Shown here: positions 23,461-31,512 of the stretch, piece by piece
Position numbering within the stretch: the first letter of the stretch is position 1
Layout: every line of letters starts with the position of its first letter
DNA from: CAVTGO01 sp963734275
GTDB lineage: Bacteria; Actinomycetota; UBA4738; HRBIN12
Length of the DNA stretch: 64,000 nucleotides
Assembly (NCBI GenBank): GCA_963734275.1
Contig: CAVTGO010000002.1
Location: forward strand, 124,001 to 188,000
Direction of reading: 5' to 3'
The notes under the pieces: model-generated
The model's input: only the letters and a program-made list of their open reading frames with translations
What the model was told of the DNA's origin: nothing
Databases searched by the model: none
Translations under genes and position numbers: made by a program

Positions 23461-24765
23461 ATGAGGCGAACGACGCTCGCGGCGGCCGTGACGGCCACCC
23501 TGGTGCTCGGCGCGTCGTGCGTGGGGGATCCCGGCCCGGCGTGGCGGCCCGCTTCGTCCGTGGTCCCCGAGTCCCGATTCGCGGCGCTGTGGCCTGAGCA
23601 GACGCTCGTCGCGACCATGCAGACGCAGCGCGCCGTGGACGGTGGCGACGACGACCTCGCGTGGCGGACCGACGCCGCCGACGTCGCCTCTCGATTCGCC
23701 GCGCGCGTGCTCGGATGGGAGCGGAGCCGGATCGCCGAGCACGAGGCGTGGCACCTGGGTTCCGGCATCGAGATCGCGCGCGTCTGGCTCTGCGACGAGG
23801 ACGGGTGCCCGAGCACGGGCGCGGCGTTCGACCAGGAGGTGATCCTGAAGCGCCTCGCGGGCGCCGGCGACTCGGGCGTCTGGTCGGTGACCGACGTGAC
23901 GAGCGGCCGCCTGTTCCTAGACGAGGGACCGCAGATCCGCATCCGCGATCCGTTCGTCCGCGCGGGGCGGCGACTGCACGCGATCGCCTTCGGGGGCGCA
24001 CTGCCCGACGGGACGAAGGTCGTCGCCGGCTCCACCACGATCGGCCCGTGCGGTCCGTTCGCCGAGACCGCGACCCCGACGATCCGGTTCTCGCGCGTAC
24101 GGTTCCAGGTGGGCGCGGTCCTCGACCGCAGGTGCGCGAAGGTCACGCGGCCGGCTGAGACCGCCGGCTACGTCTTCGTCTACCCGCTGCTGCGCGGCGT
24201 GGCCTTCACCCCCGCGACCCTGTTCACCGAGCCCCGCCCCGAGGGCAGCCGCCCGCTCATGGACCTCACGGCGATGGCCGTCCGGTTCACCCCGCGCGCC
24301 GAGGTCCCCAAGCCGCCGGGCGCGTGGCTGTCGCGCGACCCGGCGACGCTGCCCGCGTGCTCGCCCGACCGGCTCCGGCTCGCCGTCGGCGCCGGCAACC
24401 CCCTTCCGGGTTTCGGGGTGGGGGTCTTCGCCGAGGTGCGCAGGGCCCGCGGCGCCCCGTGCCACGCGACGCTCGACCTCACGCTCACGCTGTTCGACGC
24501 GGACGGACGCCGTGTGCGCATCCTCGGCGAGCGCGTCCAGCGGGTGGACGGGTACCTGCCCGGGTACGAGCCGAGACAGCGCGCGCTCCATGCGGGCTGG
24601 GGTCTGTACGAGTGGTGCGGACGCTCCGAGACCGGCCCGTTGATCGCCCGCATCCGGTCCGGGACCCTGATCGGCGGTGTCGCGAGCTGGCAACTCGTGC
24701 GCTGGTGCTCGCACGAGGACGGCACGCCCCGGCTCGAGGTGCTCGAGCTCGATCCCACGCCCTGA
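23461..24765 (+). CDS. Secreted protein of unknown function
   Basis: 434 residues. A signal peptide is clear (RTTLAAAVTATLVLGASC); the Cys after GAS could be a weak lipobox, so it may be a lipoprotein. The mature protein has several Cys (WLCDEDGC, CGPF, C in PACSPDR, APCHATL, EWCGRSE, RWCSHEDG), suggesting disulfides outside the cell. I do not recognise a family. The ATG at 23461 is preferred over 23455 because GGAGGT sits seven bases before it. Confidence 0.7.
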   Translation: MRRTTLAAAVTATLVLGASCVGDPGPAWRPASSVVPESRFAALWPEQTLVATMQTQRAVDGGDDDLAWRTDAADVASRFAARVLGWERSRIAEHEAWHLGSGIEIARVWLCDEDGCPSTGAAFDQEVILKRLAGAGDSGVWSVTDVTSGRLFLDEGPQIRIRDPFVRAGRRLHAIAFGGALPDGTKVVAGSTTIGPCGPFAETATPTIRFSRVRFQVGAVLDRRCAKVTRPAETAGYVFVYPLLRGVAFTPATLFTEPRPEGSRPLMDLTAMAVRFTPRAEVPKPPGAWLSRDPATLPACSPDRLRLAVGAGNPLPGFGVGVFAEVRRARGAPCHATLDLTLTLFDADGRRVRILGERVQRVDGYLPGYEPRQRALHAGWGLYEWCGRSETGPLIARIRSGTLIGGVASWQLVRWCSHEDGTPRLEVLELDPTP

Positions 24766-24785
24766 CCTCGACCATCGGCGAGCCG

Positions 24786-24791
24786 TAGGCT
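24786..24791 (+). promoter_or_regulatory. -10 box of the MFS gene at 24801
   Basis: TAGGCT, nine bases before the ATG. Confidence 0.45.
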
Positions 24792-24800
24792 GACGCGGCC

Positions 24801-26012
24801 ATGGACGCCGCCCCACTCCCGAGCCTGCGCCAGAACCTGCGCGCGATGCCGCCCGCGGCGTGGATCCTGTTCGCCGGCTCCTTCGTGAACCGCCTCGGCA
24901 CCTTCGTCCTGCCGTTCCTCACCCTGTACCTCACGCGCAGGGGATACTCGCCGGCGCAGGCCGGGATCGCGATCGCGTGTTACGGCCTCGGCGGGCTCCT
25001 CGCCCAAGCCGCCGGTGGCCTCGTCGCGGACCGCCTCGGCCGGCGCAACGCGATCGCGCTCTCGATGTTCGGGGCGGCCGCGTTCACGCTCGCCCTGTGG
25101 CGGGCGACGAGCCTGGCCGCGATCTACCCGATCACGTTCGCGCTCGCCGCGCTCGCCGAGCTCTACCGCCCCGCCTCGGGCGCGCTGATCGCCGACCTGC
25201 TGCCGGCCGAGCAACGCGTGACGGCGTTCACGCTCTACCGGCTCACCGTCAACGTCGGGTGGGCCGTCGGGCTCGCGATCGGCGGGTTCCTGGCCGACCA
25301 CTTCGTCGGGATCGCGTTCGTCGGCGATGCGGTCACGTCGGTCGCGTTCGGCGTGATCGCGTTGGTCGCGCTGCCGCACGGCACGAGGACCGCCCGCCGC
25401 GAGGAGACCCACCTCGCCACGGCGCGCGCCTCGATCCTGGCGGACCGGGGTTTCCTGCTGTTCCTCGCGGGGGTGCTCACCGCCGGCGTGGTCTACTCGC
25501 AGAACGTCTCGACGCTGCCGCTGCACGTCCGAGACGTGGGGTTCGACGCGTCGACGTACGGCCTGTTACAGGCACTCAACGGCACGATCGTCGTCCTGTT
25601 CGAGCTGGCGGTGATCTCGTGGACGCAGCGGTTCGACCGGTTCCGTATGATCGCACTCGGGAGCCTGCTGATCGGCCTCGGGTTCATGACCCTCACGTGG
25701 GCCGAGTCCCTCCCGGCGCTGATCGGCTTCATCTTGATCTGGACCCTCGGCGAGATGATCGAGTCCCCGCTCGCCTCCGCCGTGGCCGCCGACCGCGCGC
25801 CCGAGCACGCCCGCGGCCGCTATCAGTCCGCCTACGGCTCGATGTTCGGGGTCGCCTGGATGCTCGGACCTGTTCTCGGGACCAGCATCTACCAGGCGAA
25901 CCCCGGCGTCCTGTGGCTCGGGTGTGGGCTGCTCGGGGTCGTCTCGGCCGTGCTCACGCTCTCCGCCCGGCGGCACCCGGCGCCCCGCCTCGAGCGGGTT
26001 GACGCCCCGTGA
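24801..26012 (+). CDS. MFS transporter (MDR type)
   Basis: 403 residues, 12 membrane helices, typical of drug-efflux MFS proteins. The family loop motif between helices 2 and 3 is GGLVADRLGRRNAIALSM. Other blocks are PFLTLYLTRRGYSPAQAG and SALLADLL-like ALIADLLPAEQRVTAF. It exports an unknown small molecule using proton motive force. It lies just upstream of the PadR promoter, which partly overlaps its end, so it may or may not belong to that regulator's targets. Confidence 0.9.
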   Translation: MDAAPLPSLRQNLRAMPPAAWILFAGSFVNRLGTFVLPFLTLYLTRRGYSPAQAGIAIACYGLGGLLAQAAGGLVADRLGRRNAIALSMFGAAAFTLALWRATSLAAIYPITFALAALAELYRPASGALIADLLPAEQRVTAFTLYRLTVNVGWAVGLAIGGFLADHFVGIAFVGDAVTSVAFGVIALVALPHGTRTARREETHLATARASILADRGFLLFLAGVLTAGVVYSQNVSTLPLHVRDVGFDASTYGLLQALNGTIVVLFELAVISWTQRFDRFRMIALGSLLIGLGFMTLTWAESLPALIGFILIWTLGEMIESPLASAVAADRAPEHARGRYQSAYGSMFGVAWMLGPVLGTSIYQANPGVLWLGCGLLGVVSAVLTLSARRHPAPRLERVDAP

Positions 26013-26027
26013 GGTAGCGGTTAGATA
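25999..26027 (+). promoter_or_regulatory. Promoter of the padR-ino1 operon
   Basis: TTGACG (25999-26004) and TAGATA (26022-26027) are separated by 17 bases, close to the sigma-70 consensus. The -35 box lies inside the last codons of the MFS gene. Confidence 0.65.
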
Positions 26028-26059
26028 TATCGGAGCGATATACTCAACCGATATATCGG
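26026..26059 (+). promoter_or_regulatory. Two palindromes overlapping the padR promoter (likely PadR operators)
   Basis: TATATCG-GAG-CGATATA lies at 26026-26042 and the perfect palindrome CCGATATATCGG at 26048-26059. Both share the half-site TATCG, are AT-rich in very GC-rich DNA, and sit on and just after the -10 box, where a bound repressor would block transcription. Confidence 0.65.
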
Positions 26060-26122
26060 AACGCAACACGCCGGGCCCGAGCAGCGGGCCGCGTGCAGAC
26101 ACGACGGAGGGAAAGGAAGCGG

Positions 26123-26713
26123 ATGCTGGAGCTCGCGATCCTCGGATTGCTCAAGGAGCGATCCATGCACGGGTACCAGCTGTCCAAGCGCCTGACCGAC
26201 TCGCTCGGGGGGTTCTGGCGCGTCTCGTACGGGTCCCTGTACCCGACGCTGAAGCGCCTGGAGCGCCAGGGAGCGGTCGAGCAGGTCTTCGACAGCCAGG
26301 AGGTCGGCCGGCGCAAGAACGTATACCGGGTGACCGAAACGGGCGAGAAGCTCTTCCGGGAGCTCCTCGAGGAGGCCGGGGCCGAGACCGCCGGCGAGGA
26401 CAACCGGTTCCGGGTGCGCCTGGCCTTCTTCAAGTACCTGGCGCCCGAGACGCGCATCCGCCTGCTCGAGCGCCGGCGCGCGTTCCTCGAGGAACGCCTC
26501 GTCACGATCCAGTCCTCGCTCGCGGGCGGCGGAGGCGACACGTACACGCTGTCGCTGATCCAGCACGGCCGCGAGTCCACCGAGCAGGACATCGCGTGGC
26601 TGAACGGCCTGATCGCGGCGGAGCGCCGCACGGTCGATTCGAGCACGGGGGGAACGAAGCGCCGGCCGCGGGAGACCACCCGGTCGCTTCGCAGAAAGGA
26701 GCGCGCCACATGA
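26123..26713 (+). CDS. PadR-family transcriptional regulator
   Basis: 196 residues. The winged helix at residues 1-75 has the PadR hallmarks LAILGLLKERSMHGYQLSKR and YGSLYPTLKRLERQGAVEQV; the C-terminal half is helical (Vir_C-like) and would form the dimer. The ATG at 26123 is chosen because GGAAAGGAAG precedes it. Its stop overlaps the ino1 start (ATGA), so both are translated together. Palindromes on its own promoter suggest that it represses itself and ino1. Confidence 0.9.
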   Translation: MLELAILGLLKERSMHGYQLSKRLTDSLGGFWRVSYGSLYPTLKRLERQGAVEQVFDSQEVGRRKNVYRVTETGEKLFRELLEEAGAETAGEDNRFRVRLAFFKYLAPETRIRLLERRRAFLEERLVTIQSSLAGGGGDTYTLSLIQHGRESTEQDIAWLNGLIAAERRTVDSSTGGTKRRPRETTRSLRRKERAT

Positions 26714-27843
26714 GCAGCATCCGTCTGGCGATCGTCGGCGTGGGCAACTGCGCGTCGTCGCTCGTGCAGGGCCTGACGTACTACGAGGAGGCCGACCCCG
26801 GCGACACCGTCCCGGGGTTGATGCACGTGGACCTCGGGGGCTACCACATCCGTGACGTGGAGATCGTGGCCGCCTTCGACGTGGACGCCAAGAAGGTCGG
26901 CAAGGACGTCGCGGAGGCGATCTTCTCCGAGCCGAACAACACGATCCGGTTCTCGGACGTGCCGCCGAGCGGCGTGACCGTCCAGCGCGGCCCGACGTTC
27001 GACGGCCTCGGCCGCTACTACCGGGAGACGATCGAGGAGTCCGAGCTCCCACCGGTCGACCTCGCGAAGGCGCTCCGCGAGGCGGAGGCCGACGTCGTCG
27101 TCTGCTACCTCCCGGTCGGCTCGGAGCAGGCGGCCAAGCACTACGCGCAGGCCGCGCTCGACGCCAAGGCGGCCTTCGTGAACTGCCTGCCGGTCTTCAT
27201 CGCCTCGAACGTGGAATGGGCGCAGCGGTTCGTGGAGGCCGGCGTGCCGATCATCGGCGACGACATCAAGAGCCAGGTCGGCGCCACCATCGTCCACCGC
27301 GTGCTGACGAAGCTGTTCGAGGACCGCGGCGTGAAGCTGAACCGGACCTACCAGCTGAACTTCGGCGGCAACATGGACTTCATGAACATGCTCGAACGCG
27401 AGCGGCTGACCTCGAAGAAGGTCTCGAAGACCCAGTCGGTCCAGTCCCAGATGCGCAAGCCGCTCGACAAGCAGAACATCCACATCGGGCCTTCGGATCA
27501 CGTACCGTGGCTGGAGGACCGCAAGTGGGCCCAGATCCGCCTGGAGGGTCAGGCCTTCGGCGACGTGCCCCTCACCGTCGAGCTGAAGCTCGAGGTGTGG
27601 GACAGCCCGAACTCGGCCGGCATCGTGATCGACGCGATCCGATGCGCGAGGCTCGCGCAGGATCGCGGCGTGGCGGGTCCGCTGATCGGCCCGAGCGCGT
27701 ACTTCATGAAATCACCGCCGGTGCAGTTCAGCGACGATGCCGCCAGGGAGATGGTCGAGGGGTTCATCCTCGGGAACGGCGACAGCCGGTCCGCGGACTG
27801 GACCGCGTTCTTCGACGTTCAGCCCGCCGATTCCGAGACGTAG
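26710..27843 (+). CDS. ino1: Myo-inositol-1-phosphate synthase
   Basis: 377 residues, the actinobacterial/archaeal type. It converts glucose 6-phosphate to inositol 1-phosphate with bound NAD, the first step to phosphatidylinositol and mycothiol. The N-terminus has the Rossmann motif IRLAIVGVGNCASS; GDDIKSQVGATIVHRVLTKL and LNFGGNMDFMNML are the signature active-site segments, and SPNSAGIVIDAIRCARLA follows. The start overlaps the PadR stop. A hairpin at 27867-27896 follows the stop. The PadR/ino1 pairing is known in other actinobacteria. Confidence 0.95.
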   Translation: MSSIRLAIVGVGNCASSLVQGLTYYEEADPGDTVPGLMHVDLGGYHIRDVEIVAAFDVDAKKVGKDVAEAIFSEPNNTIRFSDVPPSGVTVQRGPTFDGLGRYYRETIEESELPPVDLAKALREAEADVVVCYLPVGSEQAAKHYAQAALDAKAAFVNCLPVFIASNVEWAQRFVEAGVPIIGDDIKSQVGATIVHRVLTKLFEDRGVKLNRTYQLNFGGNMDFMNMLERERLTSKKVSKTQSVQSQMRKPLDKQNIHIGPSDHVPWLEDRKWAQIRLEGQAFGDVPLTVELKLEVWDSPNSAGIVIDAIRCARLAQDRGVAGPLIGPSAYFMKSPPVQFSDDAAREMVEGFILGNGDSRSADWTAFFDVQPADSET

Positions 27844-27866
27844 GCCGGGGCTCCTCGCGTTCTACG

Positions 27867-27896
27867 CCGAGGGCCGGGGCTCGGCCGGCCCCTCGG
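27867..27896 (+). terminator. GC-rich hairpin after ino1
   Basis: CCGAGGG-CCGGG and CCGGCCCCTCGG can pair with one bulged G around a short loop. There is no T tract, so it may stall or protect the mRNA 3' end rather than act as a full terminator. Confidence 0.4.
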
Positions 27897-27899
27897 GGG

Positions 27900-27905
27900 T
27901 ACGCT
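27900..27905 (+). promoter_or_regulatory. -10 box of the phosphotransferase gene
   Basis: TACGCT, seven bases before the GTG at 27913. Confidence 0.4.
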
Positions 27906-27912
27906 TGTGCGC

Positions 27913-29010
27913 GTGACCGACGCTCCGCCACCGCCGGCGTTCGAGGACGACGACGCGTACGAACGCTCGCTGACCGACGTGGAGTTCTGGGCCCCGTACG
28001 CGAAGGCCGCGCTCCGCACGGCCGGGCTTCCCGACGACGGCGAGGTGGTGACGCACTTCCCCACGACCCATGTGGCCGCGCTCGTCGGCGGCCACCACCT
28101 CGTGAAGCTCCACTACGAGGAATGGTTCGGCGAGGACTGCTACCAGACCGAGCGCGAGGCGTACTCGCTGCTCGGAGGCGGCGATCTGCCGATCCCCGAG
28201 CTGGCCGCCGACGGCTCCTTGTACCCCGACATCGAGGGATGGCGATGGCCCTTCCTCGTCCTCACGCCGATGCGAGGTCGATCGATGCGCGACCTCGGAG
28301 ACTCGCTCACCGCCGAGGATCGCCAGCGCGCCGCTCGTTTCGTCGGGCGGACCCTCCGCGACCTCCATGCGACGCCGACGCTGGACGGCGAGTGGCTCAC
28401 CTTCGAGATCTACGTCGACATGATCGCGAAGCGCTCGACGCGATGCCACCGGGACCACGCGCAGTGGGGTTCGCTCCCCGAGCGGTTCGTCGGGCAGATC
28501 CGCGACTACGTCTGGGGATCTCGCGAGCTGATCGATCCCGAGAAGCAGAAGGCCATGCTGATCCACGGCGACCTGCACGCCGGGAACGTCTTCCTCGAGG
28601 GCGACCCCGGCGCGATGCAGCCGACCGGCATCGTGGATTTCAACGACGCGTACGAGGGCGACCGGCACTACGACCTCGTCGCGATGCACGCGAAGGCGTT
28701 CGGGGCCGACAAGGCGCTGCTGCGCGGAGCGCTCGAAGCCTACGGCTGGGATCGCCTCGGCAAGGCGTGGCCTCGGCGGATGATGACGCTGACGCTCGTC
28801 CACGATTACGACATGGTCGAACCCTGGGCTTCGCGCATCCCCGACGATGCCGAGACGCTCGAGGACCTCGCCTCGCTCCTGTGGGATCTCGATGCGCCCG
28901 GGCTTCCCGATCCCTTGGCCGTTCCTTCGGCCGATCCTCTGACCGTTCTCCTGCCCGAACCGTCGGCTCATCAGGTCGCCGATTCGACACGGCCGTCCCC
29001 GGCACGCTAG
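27913..29010 (+). CDS. Aminoglycoside/choline-kinase-like phosphotransferase
   Basis: 365 residues with a protein-kinase-like (APH) fold. The catalytic loop is MLIHGDLHAGNVFLE, with Asp and Asn, and the metal-binding segment is GIVDFNDAYEGD. The N-terminal lobe has VKLHYEEWFGEDC. Such enzymes phosphorylate small molecules such as homoserine, choline or sugars, or confer antibiotic resistance; this substrate is unknown. GTG 27913 is preferred over 27907 because of the -10 spacing. The stop is nine bases before the next gene's start. Confidence 0.85.
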   Translation: MTDAPPPPAFEDDDAYERSLTDVEFWAPYAKAALRTAGLPDDGEVVTHFPTTHVAALVGGHHLVKLHYEEWFGEDCYQTEREAYSLLGGGDLPIPELAADGSLYPDIEGWRWPFLVLTPMRGRSMRDLGDSLTAEDRQRAARFVGRTLRDLHATPTLDGEWLTFEIYVDMIAKRSTRCHRDHAQWGSLPERFVGQIRDYVWGSRELIDPEKQKAMLIHGDLHAGNVFLEGDPGAMQPTGIVDFNDAYEGDRHYDLVAMHAKAFGADKALLRGALEAYGWDRLGKAWPRRMMTLTLVHDYDMVEPWASRIPDDAETLEDLASLLWDLDAPGLPDPLAVPSADPLTVLLPEPSAHQVADSTRPSPAR

Positions 29011-29018
29011 AACGGGTC

Positions 29019-30020
29019 GTGAACCGCGACCCGTCGGGCGCGTTCCTCCCTCCGTTGTCGGTGGTCTTCGACGACGCCTTCGAGGGTCTCGCGTTCATCC
29101 GCGTCTCCGACGGTCACATCCTGGCCGTCAACGACGCCTGGTTGGCGATCACCGGTTACGAGCGCGAGGAGGTGATCGGCCGCACCGGGCTCGAGCTGGA
29201 CCTGTGGCCCGATCCGGAGGACCGAGCGGCCGTCGTCGCGAAGGTGCGAGCGGGCTCGGCCGTCTCGGGACTCGAGACCCCGGTCCGAACCCGGTCGGGC
29301 GAGATCCGCCTCATCGAAGCGCGCGCACGGACGGTTGAGCTGGGCGGCGAGGAAATCGTCTTCGCCTCGATGCGCGACATCACCGACCGGACCGCCGCCG
29401 AGGACGACCGGCGCAAGCTCGTCGCGCATTTCGTCCAGGCTCGAGAGGCCGAGCGCCGCCGCGTGGCGGCCGAGCTACAGGAGAGCACCCTCCAGACCCT
29501 GTCGGCCGCCCTGCTCCGCGTGGAGTCCCTGGTGGGATCGTCGTCGGATCCCGCGAACGCCGAGATCCTGCGCGCGAGTGCGACGGCGCTGCGGACGACG
29601 ATCGACGGCGTGCGCCGGCTCGTCTTCGAGCTGCACCCGACCGCCCTGGAGCACGGGCTCGGACCCGCCCTCGAGGACCTCGCGGCCCGCAGGCTCGCCC
29701 CGCGGGGCGTGCACGTGGCCATCGAGGACCGGACAGGCCCGTCCCTGCCTCGGAGCGTCGCCACGAGCGCCTACCGCCTGCTCCGGGAGGCGCTGGAGGC
29801 CCTGCCCGCCGGCGCGGCCGCCGTCCTGCTCCGGCTCGACGATTCGGACCTGCGCATCGAGGTCCGCCATCTCGAGGGGCTCGGGATCCCCGTGGAGGAC
29901 CTGGAGCGCCTGGACCGTGCGGTTCGCCTCGCAGGCGGGTCCCTGGTCGCCGACGTCGCCGACGGGCCGCGGCTGGTGATCGAGATGGGTGCCGAGCCCG
30001 AGGTGACCGTCGAACCCTGA
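29019..30020 (+). CDS. PAS protein with degenerate histidine-kinase core
   Basis: 333 residues. Residues 15-125 are a PAS/PAC domain (LAVNDAWLAITGYEREEVIG, FASMRDITDRTAAEDD). Residues 133-215 form a HisKA_3-like helix pair, but the phosphorylation motif, normally ERxRIARELHD, reads ERRRVAAELQES: Gln154 stands in place of the His. The ATPase-like C-terminus keeps the outline (SAYRLLREALEAL, GSLVADVADGPRLVIEMG) but lacks the N-box Asn and the DxGxG motif. It cannot be a normal kinase; a sensory adaptor is my inference. GTG at 29019 starts the frame. Confidence 0.8.
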   Translation: MNRDPSGAFLPPLSVVFDDAFEGLAFIRVSDGHILAVNDAWLAITGYEREEVIGRTGLELDLWPDPEDRAAVVAKVRAGSAVSGLETPVRTRSGEIRLIEARARTVELGGEEIVFASMRDITDRTAAEDDRRKLVAHFVQAREAERRRVAAELQESTLQTLSAALLRVESLVGSSSDPANAEILRASATALRTTIDGVRRLVFELHPTALEHGLGPALEDLAARRLAPRGVHVAIEDRTGPSLPRSVATSAYRLLREALEALPAGAAAVLLRLDDSDLRIEVRHLEGLGIPVEDLERLDRAVRLAGGSLVADVADGPRLVIEMGAEPEVTVEP

Positions 30021-30035
30021 GCTCGCCGTGCGCCC

Positions 30036-30041
30036 TACCAT
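30036..30041 (+). promoter_or_regulatory. -10 box of the MFS gene at 30048 (leaderless)
   Basis: TACCAT, six bases before the ATG. Confidence 0.5.
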
Positions 30042-30047
30042 CCCGGC

Positions 30048-31505
30048 ATGAAGGGGACGCGGGAGCGGGCTCGCGAGGCGCTCCACAGCGGCGACTTCCG
30101 CAGGCTGTTCGCGATCCGCCTCGTCTCGCAGTCGGCCGACGGCCTGTTCCAGGCGACGTTGATCTCGTCGATCGTGTTCAACCCGGATCAGCAGAACACG
30201 GTGAAGGGCTTCGCCATCGCCACGCTGATCGTCTCGTTGCCGTTCTCGATCCTCGGGCCGTTCACGGGGGTGTTCATCGATCGCTGGTCGCGGCGCCGGA
30301 TCATGGTCGTCGCGCCGCTGCTCCGGGCGGGGCTCGTCTGGCTCGCGCTGTTCGACCCCGAGGCCGCGGCGCTGCCGTTCTACGCCGGGGCGCTGTGGGT
30401 GCTCTCGGTGAACCGCTTCTACCTCGCGACCGCCGTCGCCGTGGTCCCGCGCCTGGTCCCGACGGAGGACCTGCTCATGGCGAACTCGATGTCCACCGTG
30501 GGGGGCACGGTGGCGCTGCTCGCCGGCGTGTTCGCGGGCGGCTGGTACACCGACCTCGTCGGGAACGGACCGGTGATCGCGCTCGCAGCCGGGCAGTGGG
30601 CGATCGCCTCGGCGATCGCGGCGCGTATCTCGACCCCGCTGGCCCCACACGCGGCGCCGGATACGGCCGTCCGCGACGAGCTCCGCCGGGTGGTCCGTGA
30701 GTTCGCGGACGGCGTCGCGCACCTGGTGAGGACGCCGCGAGCGCTCGGGCCCATCACGTCGGTGACGCTGCACCAGGTGGGGCAGGGCATCGTGCTCGTG
30801 CTGTCGCTGTTCGTGTTCCGCGACCGGTTCGAGCAAGGGGTGGGATCCTTCTCCAACCTGATCGGTGCCGGTGGGGTCGGGGTCCTCGTCGGGATCCTCA
30901 CGGTGGGCAAGCTCGAGGAGCGCTTCGCGAAGGAGCGGATCGTGGCGGGAGCGTTCCTGGCCGCCGGGATCGTGCTGATCGCCGTCTCGCTCTCGATCAC
31001 GGGCTGGAGCGTGCTGCTCGCGAGCTTCGCGATCGGCCTGACGTTCGCCTGGCTGAAGATCCCGGTCGACACGATGGTGCAGGAGGCGATCCCCGACGGC
31101 TACCGCGGACGCGTGTTCGCCGTCTACGACGTCGCCTACAACCTGTCGAGGGTCGCCGCCTCGTTCCTCGCGATCCCGATGCTGCCGAGGCTCGGCGAGG
31201 CAGGGTCGGTCGCCCTGATCGGCGTCGTCTACCTGCTGTGGGTGCCGGTGCTCCCCAAGTGGATCGGCCGGATCCCCGAGCTCCGGCTGCGCTTCTACGA
31301 GGGCGGCCGCGCCGAGGAGGAGCCGCGCGCGGTGGTCTGGGGCGGCGTCGAGGAGCCGGTGGAGGTCGAGAAGCGCTGGCTCGAGGAATCCGACGGGGGA
31401 CGGCGGATGCGGTACCGCCTCGCGATGGCCGACGGCACGGTGATCGAGGTCTCCAAGCCGGACGCCCCCGACGGCACGTGGCGACTGGACCGCGAGGTGA
31501 GCTGA
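30048..31505 (+). CDS. MFS transporter with C-terminal soluble tail
   Basis: 485 residues: 12 membrane helices up to about residue 400 (LLQPFTGVFIDRW-type motif PFTGVFIDRWSRRRIMVVAP after helix 2), then an acidic tail of about 75 residues inside the cell. It resembles the enterobactin/macrolide-exporter-like MFS group. The substrate is unknown. It is convergent with another MFS gene seven bases away. Confidence 0.87.
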   Translation: MKGTRERAREALHSGDFRRLFAIRLVSQSADGLFQATLISSIVFNPDQQNTVKGFAIATLIVSLPFSILGPFTGVFIDRWSRRRIMVVAPLLRAGLVWLALFDPEAAALPFYAGALWVLSVNRFYLATAVAVVPRLVPTEDLLMANSMSTVGGTVALLAGVFAGGWYTDLVGNGPVIALAAGQWAIASAIAARISTPLAPHAAPDTAVRDELRRVVREFADGVAHLVRTPRALGPITSVTLHQVGQGIVLVLSLFVFRDRFEQGVGSFSNLIGAGGVGVLVGILTVGKLEERFAKERIVAGAFLAAGIVLIAVSLSITGWSVLLASFAIGLTFAWLKIPVDTMVQEAIPDGYRGRVFAVYDVAYNLSRVAASFLAIPMLPRLGEAGSVALIGVVYLLWVPVLPKWIGRIPELRLRFYEGGRAEEEPRAVVWGGVEEPVEVEKRWLEESDGGRRMRYRLAMADGTVIEVSKPDAPDGTWRLDREVS

Positions 31506-31512
31506 ACCCCGG

